Shown piece by piece: positions 8,406 through 23,400 of a DNA stretch of 64,000 nt. The notes beneath the pieces are model-generated. The model ran no database searches and was not told the origin of the DNA. It worked only from the letters and a program-made list of their open reading frames with translations. Source of the DNA: Elgaria multicarinata webbii (taxonomy: Eukaryota; Chordata; Lepidosauria; Squamata; Anguidae). Where the stretch lies: contig NC_086192.1 of assembly GCF_023053635.1 (NCBI RefSeq), positions 10,155,001 to 10,219,000 of the forward strand, read 5' to 3'. Within the stretch, counting starts at the first letter, position 1; each line of letters opens with the position of its first letter. Both the position numbers and the translations under genes were made by a program.

Positions 8406-11400
8406 TATATAGCACCATCAATGTACATGGTGCTGTACAGAGTAAAACAGTAAATAGCAAGACCCTGCCGCATAGGCTAACATTCTAAGAAAACCATAAT
8501 AAAACAATAAGGAGGGGAAGAGAAAGCAAACAGGCACAGGGTAGGGTAAACAGGCACTGGGTAGGGTAAAACTAACAGTATAAAGTCAGAACAAAATCAA
8601 GTTTTAAAAGCTTTAGGGAAAAAGAAAAGTTTTTAGCTGAGCTTTAAAAGCTGCGGTTGAACTTGTAGTTCTCAAATGTTCTGGAAGAGCGTTTTTCCAG
8701 TTGTCAAAACTGTTATAAAGTGCTTTAAAGCAGTAGTGTAGATCCTGCCCAATGGCTGGTTGGCCACTGTGTGAACAGAGTGCTGGACTAGATGGACCCT
8801 TGGTCTGATCCAGCATCAGGGCACTTATGTTCTTATGCAGGCAGCACCCGGTGAAATCCCCTCTTCACCATAAGAGTTAAAGCTGCAGGAGCCCTGCCCT
8901 CTGTTGCATCTGAACAAGAGGGCTTGGCTTCTGCAGCTTTAACTCTTGTGATGAAGAGAGAATTTCAACAGGTGCTGCATGCATACAAATGGCACCTGCT
9001 GAAATTCCCTTTTCTATACAAGTGTTAAAGATGCAGGAGCCCTGTCCTCCTTTCCATATGGTCACCCTAAATTAATAGTTAAGATTCGAAGGCTGTAACT
9101 AGACGGTCCCTTGTGAGAACTCGAATGAGAGAATGACTGAAATTCTCTTGATAACAGACTTGCCATCTGCCTCTCCCTGTATGTTTTGTGGGGTGATTTT
9201 AATAATAGATATTTGCTGCTCTTGTTCTGGGAAAGCTCTCTGGAGAAGCATACATGAATAAATGTGATATATTAACCGCCACCATGATGTTACTTCTGTT
9301 TGCAAAACCTACATCTGTCTCTTAAAGCTTGGAAGGCTGAACTTTCCAGTGAACACATTTGGGAGCCACAATTGTATATACTCTGAGCCAGGCTCTGGTT
9401 GTATGGGGTCCTAAATAAGTTCTGGAATATCCCCAGCACATTAGGGCTGGCAGGTCCTTGGGATAGGGCTTTTTCGATACCTGGTATATACCATTTAGAA
9501 CAAATACCTCTCATTTCCTACTCATGCTGATGCTCTCCTTTTTTAAAAAAAATCTTTTTTTAGGGTTCATCACGCCAAAACCCAAGAATTTGGAGCAGTT
9601 CGCCTTCAATTTGATGCCATGCAGCCTAACTCTAATAATCGCCACACAGAAAATGGCTCCTCCTCGTCCTCCCAGTGCACTCACGCAGCAAGGTTGCCAG
9701 GGGAAGGATCTTGCCAACATGGAGCGGATGTTCACATCCAGCTAAGCTCTGCTCTGGGAGAAACTGGGGAAAATCCTGACTCCAGGACTCAGAGACACTC
9801 CCACAGTGAGGCGAGAGGGCTCCAGGATGGCGGCTCGGATTTGGAGGAACAAAGCAGCAACTCTCTTTCAGAGCTCAGATACCTCTTCCAGTGGCTGCAG
9901 AAGAGCGTCCCTTATATCCTGATTCTGTCCATCAAACTTCTCCTGCAGCACGTAACTGGTAGAGTACAAGGCGCTGTGGTGCTCTGGAAACGATGGCGTT
10001 TATTGTGATTAAAGAGAAGCAACAGGTCAGATCTATTTCAACTCTGTACCTCAAAGCCAGGGGAATTGACAAATTCCAAAAGCAATGCCAAATCTGGTGT
10101 GAAACGAAGCTAAATTGTATGACCTGTATAAATTATGCAGATATAATGGATGCGCATCTCGTTTGACTAGATTGCATCATTCTGGTTTCTCAAGGCATTG
10201 TCCAGGCTACTGAAGCTGCACCTCTTGTCTCGAAACTGTTTTTCTGGCTTCTGTGATTTCACCAGGCATTGCCCGTGTGCTTTCAAACAAATCCCAGCAG
10301 TCATAAAGACTAGAAACTTAACTTTTTGAAAAAATGAAAATAAGCTGAAGTTTTCATGTGGCTGATTGCTGACCTCAGTAGTACCACATTCTTGTGCTCC
10401 GTGGCACAGAGTCACAAATGCTAGCATGGGGTGAGACCTGTTGCTTCTTGTACCATCTACATTAAGCAAGATGAGCAATTATTTCCCCTCTCCTTTGTGA
10501 TGGGTTTTAAATTGAAAACTGGCAGCTTATCTCGCCTTATCCTTTTTACTGGGCTAAACAAATATGTTCCTTTAAAGTGCCCTTGCAAATTTGCCTTGCT
10601 AGACCCTCTATCATCATTCTCCTCTGAATAATTTCCAGCTGCTTGCATCTTTCTTGGACTGTGGTAACCCAGACTTGAGCACAGAACCAAACTATTGCTT
10701 CCAAATATTGGAAATTGTAGTTAGTTGAGCCTCAAATAAAGCTGCCCCCCCTTTTTTTTTTTTGCCAAATCATTCCACCCTTGAGTTTCATTAACCTTCA
10801 CCAAAGAATGTCAAATTTAGTTTCCTTCCAGCTCTGTCTATATTGAAATTCCAAACCCCCAAAATGGTGAGGAGGCAGAGCCTCAAGCTGGTGCCGGAAA
10901 CGGAAAACTTCATTGAAATTTACAGTTGCCCAATGCGTTTTATTGCGCGGCTGCCTTTAGGGCCGCTGAAAAAAAGGTAACAGAACTATATTTAGGGATG
11001 CTAAATACTAAAAAAAATATGTTATCTTTATATCAAATTGCGGATGGGATCCATAATCAGAAAACCATTAAACAAATGGGCACACGCAAATATATGCATT
11101 ATATAGAAGAGTAAAACTGCAGAGGTGAATCCTAAAAATATACGGTCAGATACTTGTTCAGTTGACAAAACCTACTGGTGTAATGCTCTTTTAATCCGAG
11201 TGATCAATGTGCTTCAGTTTAGACTACTTGGTCTGGTTACTCTGCACTTATACCTCTCACTACTATGTGGTCTTAGCAATTGATATATTTGCCTATGTAG
11301 TGATGTGGGTTTTTTTATTAAGATAATATGCAAGCTTCTACATTTTAAGCCAACCAGGAAGTGGTGGGGCTTGCCCACTCTGCTTTTTGGCTCAGGCTTT

Positions 11401-14400
11401 TGATCATATTTATTTATTTTTATTTAGTTATTACATTAACATCCCTCCTTTCGTCCAAGGAGCCCAAGGTGTGCCGTGCATGATAACGATGATCAAACTC
11501 CTCTCCATTTTATCCTCACAAGAACCCAGTGGGGTTGGTTAGGCTGAGTCAATGCTTGTCTCAAAGCCACCCAGTGAGCTTCATGGCTGAGTGGGGAATA
11601 GAACCTGGGCCTCCGAAGTCACAGTCCAACACTCTAACCACTACACCACACTGTCTCTCTGAATGCTTGTGATCATAATGAAAGGTATCTTCATACATTT
11701 TGCTTCTCCAACCCCAGCATCATTTTGAAGCTTTGCCTCCTGGCTTTTTTTTGGGGGGGGGGGGTTCCAGTTCCCTGGGTGCCACCCCCTTCTTCCTCCT
11801 GCTCTGCTTAAATTCCTCCACTGAGAAAATGCTAACATACACCTTAGTTTTTTTTCAGTTTGTTCTTTTGTTATCATATACACAGGGACCCTTGGTTTAC
11901 TGCAAGACAATTAAAAAACAACAACCCTGCAATGTCAAAATCTGTTAATTCCCTTCAAGTAGGATAATTTTTAAAAACTTTTAATTTTATCCACCCCTTC
12001 CTCCTCCAGGACTGATCCCATAAGATTCAAGACTTAGAAAATATACAGCAACAATACAAAAGTGTGATGTTACTTGCTTGTGGCACATAGGATGCTATGC
12101 TAGATCCACACTAAACCCCATTGAACATAGTGGGATATTTTTTTCTAAATAACTGTGTTGTGCTGTCAGACCACCTAAGGGCACATGCTTAAGACAGAAA
12201 AAAAGTCCTACAATGCCTAGCAATGACCAGTACTGGGGAAGGTGGGATATCAATAATAATAATAATAATAATAATAGCATGCCGGCTGGGCAATGCTGGG
12301 AGTTGTAGGACTTTTTTGTGTCTAAACATGCATAGGATTGTAGGACTTTTTGTGTCTAAACATGCATAGGATTGTAGGACTTTTTGTGTCTAAACATGCA
12401 TAGGATTGTAGGACTTTTTGTGTCTAAACATGCATAGGATCGTAGAACTTTTTCTGTGTAAACATGCAGAGGTTTGTATCCTAAGACACAAATTAGAGAA
12501 CTGTCTCTCTTAAATTGACACAATCTTCCTGCCCGTTCATCTGATCATTTTTATTCACTACAGGCAGCCAGAGGAATGCCTGTTGACAAGCCTGATACCA
12601 ATGTATACAAAAGACCTTGAGATCAAATTATAAGACCGCAGAACTAATCCTGCTGTGTTACCAAATTTTAAATAACTATAAAAGGGCTGTTTCTTTGATG
12701 TAATCATTCCAGATGGATTTATTTTAGACGCAAACTCTCCCCAACATGTTAAAGGGTTTGTTTGAAATTCTGCCACCCATCCAGTGTTTTGTACTGTGTC
12801 CTAATTGCATAATAGTGTGACAGTGGGGTGGGTCTGGGTGGACGGGGGATAGGATTGAATATTTGTGGGCAGAAAATTATGCTGCAAGCATCTCTCTGTA
12901 GCCTGAGGAAACCCCTCAAATCTCAGCCTTTAGCAATTTACTACATTGCCATATTTAAAACCTCTCCCTGCACCAATGAGAGCTAGAAACATGCTCTTTA
13001 TTATTTAAGCATTAATTTGGATTCTCACTAATTTGATTATTTCTACAGGGTATAGTACAATAGTGCCCCTGTGTATATAGTGGCTGGTTACTTTTGTTCC
13101 ATTCCCTAAACAATTACAAGAAGCATTATTAGTATGACTGCATGTAATCCCCTTTTGATTTTGCCACTTTTAAAAAACTTCAGTTCAATGCATTTTTTTT
13201 GTTCTTTTTCCTTTTTTGCTTTTATAATTGACCCTTTTTTCCTAATAGGCATTTCTCTGGGAATTGGGCTGCTAACAACTTTTATGTATGCAAACAAAAG
13301 CATTGTAAATCAGGTTTTCCTAAGAGTAAGTATTGACCTCTCCAGCGAGGTTGTAAGTATTTTTAAAGCTTAATTTCACCCAGGAGATCAATACGTTCTT
13401 GACAGAAATGTGGAGTGCAGTGTTAGTTTTTGCTATACATGGCATGGGATTTTTTTTTTTAAAAAAGAAATGTTTCTCTGCTAAAAACAAAAAACACACA
13501 TTAATTTTCTAAATATCGACATGGGACTTCTTAGATTAACATTCTGCAAGGTTTCCAAGTAAACAGACAGACCACGATTTTATTTTAGGACTGATGTTCA
13601 GGGCTCCACAAATGTTGGGTTGGCTAACTAGCCAGATGGCTGTTTGCAGTTGCCACTGACTCCTTTGCTAGTAAATAAATAAGCCAAGAGTCCTATGCTA
13701 GTGTTTGTTCTTGGCCTATGACTAGTGTTTGTTCTTGGGAGAGCCAGAGAGCCTGGTTTGGATGTTATGCTAAACAAACCATGGGCGAAGAATCGGTGGC
13801 TTATTCAGCGAGTCCCAGGAGCATTCTTTAGAATTCTGGCTTATTGTGATGCCTGAGCATGGCCAATGAGTCCTCCATTAGTATGGAGGATTTCCCCTCT
13901 TGCCCTATTCTGCTATTCGTATTTTATGTGGCTTTATTTTCCTCCTGTTATGTTGTTTGTTTTACATTGTTTTCATAGGGTTATAAGCCGTACCTGTTAC
14001 AACTTACTAGAAAGGGAACATATAGTAATGTGCCCAAATAGCCCATAAAATTCATATTGGAAGTTTATTCCTTGATTACAGAGATGGGGGGGGGGAGAGT
14101 GGGGTTGTTGTTAAGTATAATATAACACCTTTGAAGACATGGTTTTCCTTAAGGATCAGCATTCCTCAAGAGCGTCTTTAAATGTCATTTGTAACTTAGC
14201 TCAGGGTGATTTTTGGGGAGCCGCGCTCTTCTTCACACAGTGGTCCCAGGGGAGAGTTGATCAGTTTCATATTAAAGTTGTGGTCAGTTCGTATTAAGGG
14301 TTTCATAGTTAATGGAGCACATATGCTGAGGCATAGCACACGTACAGACATGTACGTTTCCGTATCGTGTATGAAATCCCAAAGACGAATGTAACAGCAA

Positions 14401-17400
14401 GTGTGGGATCTCTTTCTCTCTTCTTGCAACTGTAAAAAATAAAATGGTAGGACTACCCCTAATCGTCTTCTGTCAGTTTGGCTCCTCTAACTTAGGGTGT
14501 AATCTTATGTATGTTTAGACATGAAAAAGTCCTACAACTCCCAGCACGTCCCAGCTAGTTTTAGGACTTTTTTCCTGCCTAAACATACATAGGATCCTGA
14601 GATAATAAAGGTTGCATTCTGACTGAGGGGTGGGTGGGTGTTTTTGTAACCTATAAAAGCTCACTTAGAAGTCCAAAGACTTTTGTTTGAACTCTGAAGT
14701 CTATTTAAATGGTCCCTTTTTGAGAATTAACAGCAAAATAGTAGTAGTCTAGCATCTTGTCTTTATAACTGGAAAACTGAGCAACGTTAAGCTACCGAGC
14801 TAAAATTCCTTTTCTCTTGCAGGAAAGATGTTCCAAATTGCAGTGTGCCTGGTTATTGGTGTTCCTAACGGGATCATCCCTCCTCCTATATTACGCCTTC
14901 TACTCTCAGTCACTTCATTACAGGTAATTTTTCAGCGCAAGTTCATTATTATTATGGATAAAACTTCATTCTTTAGTTGGGGACTTTTTAGCTTTAGAAA
15001 AACAGCAACTAAGGGACAACATGATCAAAGGTTTATAAAAGCATGGACGGTACAGAGAAGGTAGATAGCAGCAATTATTCTTCCTCAGTCCTAGGATTCG
15101 AGATCACCCAGTGAATTTTACGGGCAGGAAATTCAGGATGATGAACTTATTTCTTAAGGCATGCTACAGTTCTGGGATTCACTTCCCAAAGATTTGGGGA
15201 TAGCCCCCAGCTGGCTTTAGAAGGGGCTTAGGATAGGTTTGCCAGTGGTTGCTAGCTAAGTAGAAGCTGTTGCCAGGGGACCAAACAAAACAGGGACGCT
15301 GTTTGATGGCATTTGTATACTACCCAATTGCCTAAGCACTCTGTGACATTCACTAAGCAAGATGTAAAACCATAAAACACAATAACATCATCAAACATAA
15401 CTTGATTGACGCAGAGAGCATCTCTGTGCTAGCATTTTAATGCTCAGTATCATAAATTTTGTTTATACACACAGGGGCAGCTACTGTGGTTTTCCAGGTG
15501 CACATGGGCACCCAGGAAAGCCAGGCTCAAGGCCCACCGGGAGTCCATTGGACTTCCCCACCCTCCCATCCACTCCCCCTCCGCTCACGCCTAGCCACTG
15601 TTCCACCCCCAACCTGCCTGCCCGCTGATCCACTAGACTTACCTGAGACCTCCACACACGCTGGCAAGCTGCCCGGACTCCTCTACACTAAACCTCCTTT
15701 ACAATAGTAAATGTACGGCAGTGCAGAGCGGAAGCCGGCCAGCCAGCTTGCTGACTCACGAGGAAATCTCAGGTAAGTATCGCAGCTGGGTGAGCAGGCG
15801 GAGGGCTGCAGCAGTTGGGCTGAATCTGCAATGGTATATTTCAATGCCAGCTGTATCAACTATTTATCATGTTATTTAGCAGCGCAACCAAAGTTCTTCA
15901 CATAGCTTAGAACCTCCAGTATGCCACACATTGACGTAGCATTTTATAGAGAGCAATTAAAAGGTTTACAACAGAATAAAATGACAATAAAAACCAAAGG
16001 ACAAACCAGCAGTAGTGCAAAGGTTGTTAAACCCGCTAAGGGTGCAATCTTATGTATGTTTAGACTGAAAAAAGGCCTACAATTCCCAGCATGCTGGGAG
16101 TTGTTTGACTTTTTTCTGTCCGAACATGGATAGGTTTGCGCCTTAAATTCTTTGTGTGTGTTTTTTTAAAAAACACAGAACCTTGAAGGATTAAAAAGCT
16201 TGGGAGAATAGAAAGGTTTTCGCCTGGGCGTCCTCAGGGCATCTTGGTGTCCACTTTTGGAAGCAGGACAGTGGATTTGACAGTCCATTCCAGGAGGGCT
16301 CTTTTTATTTTGGGTACTGCCTTGGGCAAAATGAATTATTTAACTACCCTGGCCTCGAAAAGCCATATTCAAGAACTATTCAAGTAAGAATGTGTGTGTG
16401 TGTGTGTGTGTGTGTCCTCACAGCTTTGAACTCCTGTAGGAAAATCTGAGGGAGGCAATTCCTTGGGAATTTGGGAGGGTCGCTGTAAGAGCAGATTATG
16501 GGTGCTAAGGACAGTCATAATTTCTTAGGCCATTGAACGATGGGGGTTTCCCTCTACCCTCACCTGTTGAAGCCTGGATAAATTTTAGTGGCTCTATGCT
16601 GAAGGCCAAAGAGTTGGAGTCACTCAGATCCCACCCTACCAGGCCAGATGGAATGAGCAAGAGAAGCCGGGCCCAGGTCTTTCAGGACTCACAGATAGAT
16701 GACAAACACGGGGAATTAGTAAAAATGTGGAAGGTTTTCATGGCAGAACTTAAAGATCCAGAGGCTTTAATGCACAAAGAATTCTTCTTCGAACGGAGAG
16801 AAATAAATCAGTGATTGGCTTTGTGTTCTACTTGAAATGACCCACTAAAATAGTCTGCTTTAAGCATTTTAAATTAAACAAGAGGGGCAGTGCATAATGA
16901 TATTGCAGTGTAGACTGCTTCTGTTCAGGATTCCTACCAACATTCCTTTTCCATTTGGGAATATTTTTTTTCTTGGTGGGTTAGCATGCTTTTGCTCAAT
17001 CCCCACTGCTTTAAAACCATTGATTTCTCCATTCACGTCTATCAGTAACTCTCACCTCCGCCCCTGGGGACATTTTAAAATAGTTTCTCAGAGTAAACTC
17101 AGAGTGTGATCTATCCAGACAATAAGACGGTTCTGTCTACCCTTTTTATTTCTGTATCTCTTTGTCTCTCCGCCTCAACTACTCAGTTCTCAGTTTTCCA
17201 CACCTCTCAGTCTGTCAACATTTCATGGCATTGAATTATCCTTTAGCTGTTTTACAGGGTTTGCCCACCTTAGAGTTTTATATTCATACACCTGCGAACC
17301 TGCTGATACCTTACTCTTGTATATGAGTGGCACTGTTTTGCCTACATTTCCACAAGCGCAAGGAAACTTGAATCGGTATTAGAAGGAATGATAAATAGTG

Positions 17401-20400
17401 TGCTAATCTTTAAAATGAAAAAAATACTACCTATCTAATACATTTTGATGTGGTTGTTTTAAGCTTGATCCTCTTAAGTCCTACTGTGGATTTTATGAAC
17501 TTCTGGGAGGTCCTTTGGATCGTGGGAATCACAGACTTCGTTCTGAAGTTCCTCTTCATGAGCCTGAAATGCATCATTCTTCTGCTGCCTTCTTTTATCA
17601 TGTCTTTTAAGTCCAAGGTAAGAGACCTAGTTTTTTAAAAATATGTTAATATTTAATGTTAGAAGTAGCCGGTTGTTGCATAGTCATGTGCATACTTGCA
17701 AATTCGGATGCTATTTTGTGAAATTGGTGAGAGAAGGTCTTATCCCTGGTAATTCTGGGAAAGGATTCTTCTCATCAGATGAACATGAGTGTGAGTAATC
17801 ATTAGAGTTGAACTGGAAGGGAGAGCATTTGTCAGTGTCAGGAAAACGTCCTGTCCTGTCCCCCCGAGACATTTCAGGGGTTGCAGCTAAAGTTGGACTG
17901 TTTGTCAGTAATTCCTGATAGTCAAGGATTGCCCATGTGACCAGTATAGGAAGCTTTATACTTACTCTAAATAGGATTCCTTTGGCCCTTAGATCATAGC
18001 GAAAACTGATTGGCTATGTAGTGTCATTGCATCTAGTGTGTGATCCCTGATTGGCTATGATCATTCAAGTAGTCATGAAATGGGGCCGTAGCAGAGGTGG
18101 GGAAATGGTGGCTTTGAAGATTCACGTAGAAGCCCAGGATTAAGACACTTTTGTTTTGTACTAGATTAAGAATTTAAGAAGAGCCCTGCCGAATCAGCAA
18201 TAGCCCTCATGACATCTTGTGGTAGCAAATTCCATAGTTTAGCTATACGCTGCGTGAAGATGTCCTTCCTTTTATCGGTCCTGAATCTCCTACCAATCAG
18301 CTTTATGGGATGACCCCGCTGGGTTCTAGAAAAACTTCTCTATATCCACTTTCTCCACACCATGCATAATTTGATAATTGTCTGTCACGTACCCCCTTTA
18401 CTTACCTGTTTCCATAGCATGAAAATAAGACCACTGACGTAAGAGGGGCAAATACTGACCTTGTTTCATAATTAATGGCAGCATGCACTTGCTAAAGTGG
18501 TCTTAAACAGCCATTGGCCAAATGTTAAATTTTATGCTTTAAAAATAAATATGCCCAGTTAAATGCCTTTAGTAATTAGCAGTAGAAGGCATTTGATAAA
18601 GTAATGACAGTTCAACATTAATGCTGACTCCTCGTAACGTGTTGAAGTATGATTGAAGAAGAGCAAGTATTTCATCTGGCTTAAACAATTTAGGCGAGAG
18701 GAGAAGGGTTTAATGACTGGATAAAATCTGCTTTGCTTTCAGACAGGGGGCAGCTGAACAAAAATAAATCATTAAGTATTATCTTTTTAGAAGTGAATAA
18801 TGAAAATTCTGCCAGATCAGCAGAGATGCAAATTATTGATCGGGTGAAAAAAATGTCTGAAAGCTTTGCCGGGTAGAAATTCCTGGCATTGCTTCTATAT
18901 TAGAGAGAGACTTGAAAGGTGATCCCATAAGACCTGTTTATCTACATGTGAAGTTATTTTGAATACAAAAATTGAATCTACCTCTTGTCCAGTATTATAT
19001 CTAACAACATGTTAGCTATAGAAAAAAAAATGTGTTGCTCCTACAGTGTTGGACATGAGAGACCAATAAATAAACACTGGCGTTTCCAGTGCATATCCCA
19101 TTGACAGCAATAGGCCTTCTCTTGAACAATTGCCATTCACTGAGATTGTGTCCCGGATCAGAACTGAATTACATAGCCATGAATGGAAGATTGGCTTTGA
19201 ATAGTCCTGTATGTCCAAAAATACTGTTCTGCCTATGTTGGGCAGAAGGTCTCTGGCTTAGGCATTTCACTGACATGGTACCTTTCTGGGTACAGGGGAC
19301 TTCGTTTGTTTTTATTGGGTGGGTGGGGGGGACATTCATACACTTGACTTCCCCCCATTCTACTCCCACAGTGTGGTGTAGTGGCTAAAGTGTTGGACCG
19401 GGAGTTGGGAGATCCGGGTTCTAGTCCCCACTCGGCCGTGGAAACCAACTGGGTGACTTTGGGCCAGTCAGACTCTCAACCTAACCTACCTCACAGGGTT
19501 GTTGTTGTGAGGATAAAATGGAGAAGAGGATTATGTATGCCACCTTGGGTTCCTTGGAGGAAAAAAGGTGGGATATAAATGCAATAATAAATGAAATAAA
19601 TAAAAAGATACCGTCCAGGAAGGATTGGCTCCTATATTGTTTCTGAACCTGAATTTTGGATCTTGGGTATATTTAGAGACGCACTGAATAGAATTCCTCC
19701 CAATTTCTCTTCTTGAGTATCTTCTTTTTCTTGGTCTTCCGCAGGGTTACTGGTTTATGCTGTTAGAAGAACTCTGCCAGCACTACCGTAGGATTGTTCC
19801 TATACCGGTTTGGTTCCGATACTTTATTGGCTTGAGGGAGCGTGACAGTATGCTAGGATGGAGTCTGGGCATATTGCTGGCTTTGTTCTATCTTATCCTA
19901 AAGGTAAGCACCAATTTTCTTCTGAATCTACTGTACTAAAAGCAGTGTAGCAACTGATGAGACAATAGTGTCACACCTCATAGCCCTCGCCTCTTCATTT
20001 TAGGCTTCTGCACTCCTTACTTTTCCTTGAGTAACTAAGAGGCATTGTTGGGATTGCCAAGACTTTTGCTAAACTTCCCCAATTCTAATTTTGTAGGCAT
20101 AAGAAACTTACATTCTTTATTATTCTCTCCAATAGTGGACACAGGTGGTAAGTGCCGACAGAAATGCAGCCAAATTGGAACTCCAGCTTTTCTAATATAA
20201 AGACGGTCATGTTTGTCTTTATTTCTGTCCTCTGCCTGCTCAGATACCTGTGTGTCTCACCCATTTGCCCCGGAAACTGATACCTGCAACACCTACTGGT
20301 GGCTCAGTCACTATTTCATTACTATTTTGTAACTGAGCCTATTCTGCAGACCTCATGGGCACAAGAGGCCTATTTTTTATTAAAAACTTTTCTGTTACTT

Positions 20401-23400
20401 CCTCCATGCCCTTTTCTCATATGCCTCCTAGCTTGTTGAAGAGTTCTGGATAATTTAAAAGCTCCGCTTTGTCATTTTTGTTGATCCCAATAAAGATTCT
20501 GCCTAACTGTGGGTTTTGGATCCCCCCCCACAAAACTAGAATTTGGATGTTTTACTCATGGAGCAGCATCATTAATCTTGTTTTTTTATTTGCTTGAGAA
20601 CTGTAGAATTTAAAAAAGTGCTTTTACTGTTAAATGCCAAGGTTCAAAAGTGTACTTTTGGGTGTGTGCATGTGGGAATACACAAAATGATTTCCCTTCA
20701 TCTTGGTTTTTTCAGCTTTTGAGCTTTTTTGGACATCTGAAAAACTTCAGACGGGTCTTGCGGGTATTTTATACACGACCAGTGAGTATTCACATCTTTT
20801 TAAAAATAAAAATGACACAATGGACTTATAGGCATCCCCCCCCCCTGAAATTGCCTTAAGTCTGCACATGAATTTGCAGCTTCAGAAAGTAATCCGGTTT
20901 CTGCTAGCAGAATACCCATAAGAGCTCTCAATGTCGGTGTGGGCCAGTTTGTACACAGTAGATTTGTGCTACAGCCACTAAGACATTCTGGGATTTGCTG
21001 TATTCCTCGGCAGTGTTGATGCTTGTACAGTAGTCTTCTGATCCCATAAAGTACTCACACAGCAGGGAGTATACCTCAGCTGTGAGCGCGTGATCTCGTA
21101 CTAAACGGAGAGGCGGGCCGCCTGAGATCCCCAGCTTTTTAGAAATTGAATGAATCCTGCCCTCACAAGTTGCAAAGGAAAGTGTAGAAATGAGCTGGCA
21201 AATTGCCTGGAGTGCCTTCAGATGCGTGCAGAGAGCTTTGTACCCACAGAGACCGTTCTGCTCATTTCGGCGGAGGCTGCAAAGCAAATGAAAAAAAGAA
21301 AAGAAAAAGGATCCTGAGCAGCAAATGATGGGAAAGAGTTTGCTGTCTGCTAGAGACACCCTGGAGAGCTGCTGCCAGTCAGATGGGGAAATATTGGGTT
21401 AGAGGGACAAACTGGTATAAGGCAGCTTCGGATGATTCGCGTTGATCTGAATAGGGGACTCCTTGCAGTAAGGAAAGGATGGGCAGGAAGGAGGTGCAGC
21501 AGCAACATCCTTTCAGCGCCTAAGAGAGGCATTTTCAACCTTCTAGAATGTGGGGATAAAAAGCATACGAAAGCCAGAACTCTCTGCATGTTTAGACAGT
21601 AAAATGTTCTACAAGTCCCAGCATTTGCCAGCCAGCCATGCTGGCTACCGAACGTTGGGAGTTGTAGGACGTTTTTTCTGTCTAAACTACGCATAGGATT
21701 GTGCCCGAAATCTCCAAACGACTGGCAGTCAGGGAAAGGGGCGTGGCTATCTGGGGACCCTAGGTGGGCCGGATTTGTCCCGTAGACCTGAGGCTCAACA
21801 CCCCTGTTTTAAAAGGCTATGTACTGTGACTTGTGTGAAGACCAGGCAGCCCTGCTCCTCCACCCGATTAGAAAACGGTTCTGTAATTTTGACCGCCACT
21901 GTAGCATAATGGCAAAGGGAGTTAGCCCAAACCGAGAACCAGGAAAAACATAGTTCAAATCTCCCCTCTGTCCTAAACACACTACATGGCCTTAGACCAC
22001 CACCCCCCCATCTGCAATATCATGGTAACACAACAGCCCTCTCAGGTAAGGCAGTAAGAATGACTGAATATGTATGCACCCAGGATCCAGTGATAACTTG
22101 TGTCACCATCCCCTGGAATTCTTAAGTTTCCAAAAGCCTGAACTCTAAACTGTGGAACTCCCTGCCTCTGGAGGTCAGGCAGGCGCCAACGCTAGGCTGC
22201 TTCCAGCACCTCCTGAAAACAACGGTTTTGAGAAGCCTTCCTCATCTGACCAGCCACTGTTTTTCTGGCCCCTTTTGTTTTCAAATTGAACAATTTTAAT
22301 TTGCTTTTTTAAGCTTCCTCCTTTTACCGTTTATACCTTTGTTCACCGCTCTGAAATCTATGTTAGATAATTGAGTGGTATATACGTATCGTAAATCAAC
22401 ATCAACATCTTTATCTTTGCCAGAACTGAACTCCTGCGTTCTCTCTCTAGCTCCTCTGACGTATTTTAACCTCCTCCTCACCTTTGCAGAATTACGGCGT
22501 GGCAGCCAGCAAGAGGCAGTGTGCAGAAGCGGATGACATTTGCTCCATCTGCCAAGCCGAGTTCCAGAAGCCCCTTCTTCTCATCTGCCAGGTAACTCTC
22601 CGGCATCTTCCACCGGCTCAGGAGGACGCTTGGCGTCTGTGAGCTGCGCGGTGGGGTACCGCCATCGAGTAAGAAACGGCTGTTTGAAACTAGAATGCTT
22701 GGTGTTTCGTGTACAGGCGCCTATTCACCATAGGGCTTTTTAAAAATTTTAATGGCAGTTCTAGAGAGCAAGTGAAACAACTCTCTTAAAATGACTTGAG
22801 ATCTCCTGGCTTTCAATCAACACAGTATTCTTACTAGCACCCAGTCCTTGGTGGCTAGTGAGTCATCCCTTGTAAAAGGAAGGAACTGTGTCCCTTGATT
22901 GGATTAACCCTGTGTTAACATTCGCATAGTGAGCGCTTCTTTCATTTCAGCCCTCTGTAAATGCAGAGCTGTAGAAGGGGAGACATGATAGAGGCGTACG
23001 AAATTATGCCTGGTGTGTGGAGGAAGTAGATAGGGAGACATTTTACTCCCTCTCACATAATTCCAGAACCCAACGGGGTCATCCCATGAAGCTGATTGGT
23101 GGGAGATCCAAGACAGATCAAAGGAAGGACTTCTTCACACAGCACAGAGTTAAACTGTGGAACTCACTTCCACAAGATGTAGCGATGGCCACCCATTTGG
23201 ATGGCGGATAAATTTGTGGAGGAAAAGGCTTTCAAGGGCTACTAGTCCTGATGGCTATGTGCTCCCTTTTTTAAAACGCACAGACACATACTCTGCTGTG
23301 GTAGTTCCATGTGTTAAATTGCTTTTCTCATGCTGTCCAAACATGCATAGGATTGTCCCCTAAATCTCCGAACAGTTGGCAGTCAGGGAAAGAGACATGG

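Larger units (their letters stand above)
7862..9066. mobile_element. Foldback element (as at 6252) carrying nested LINE and MITE insertions
   Basis: The left end GGTGATCCTATGGAAAGGAG and right end CTCCTTTCCATATGGTCACC are the arms of the 6252-6642 family. Between them lie an L2-like tail (about 7906-7985), a CR1-like LINE 3' end (about 8022-8838), a palindromic segment inside the CR1, and a reversed L2-like end with an ATT repeat inside that palindrome. Confidence 0.7.

Noticed and set aside
12305-12480. Regularly spaced repeats that could suggest a CRISPR-like array
   Set aside because: The 34-bp units are directly adjacent with no unique spacers, lie in a vertebrate intron, and derive from a MITE arm.
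15440-15707. Pro/Ser-rich overlapping frames in RNFT1 intron 4
   Set aside because: They come from a C-rich tract, have no partner exons, and no recognisable domain.
20928-21359. 143-residue minus-strand frame in RNFT1 intron 7
   Set aside because: No similarity to a known protein, unusual composition, and no splice or promoter context.
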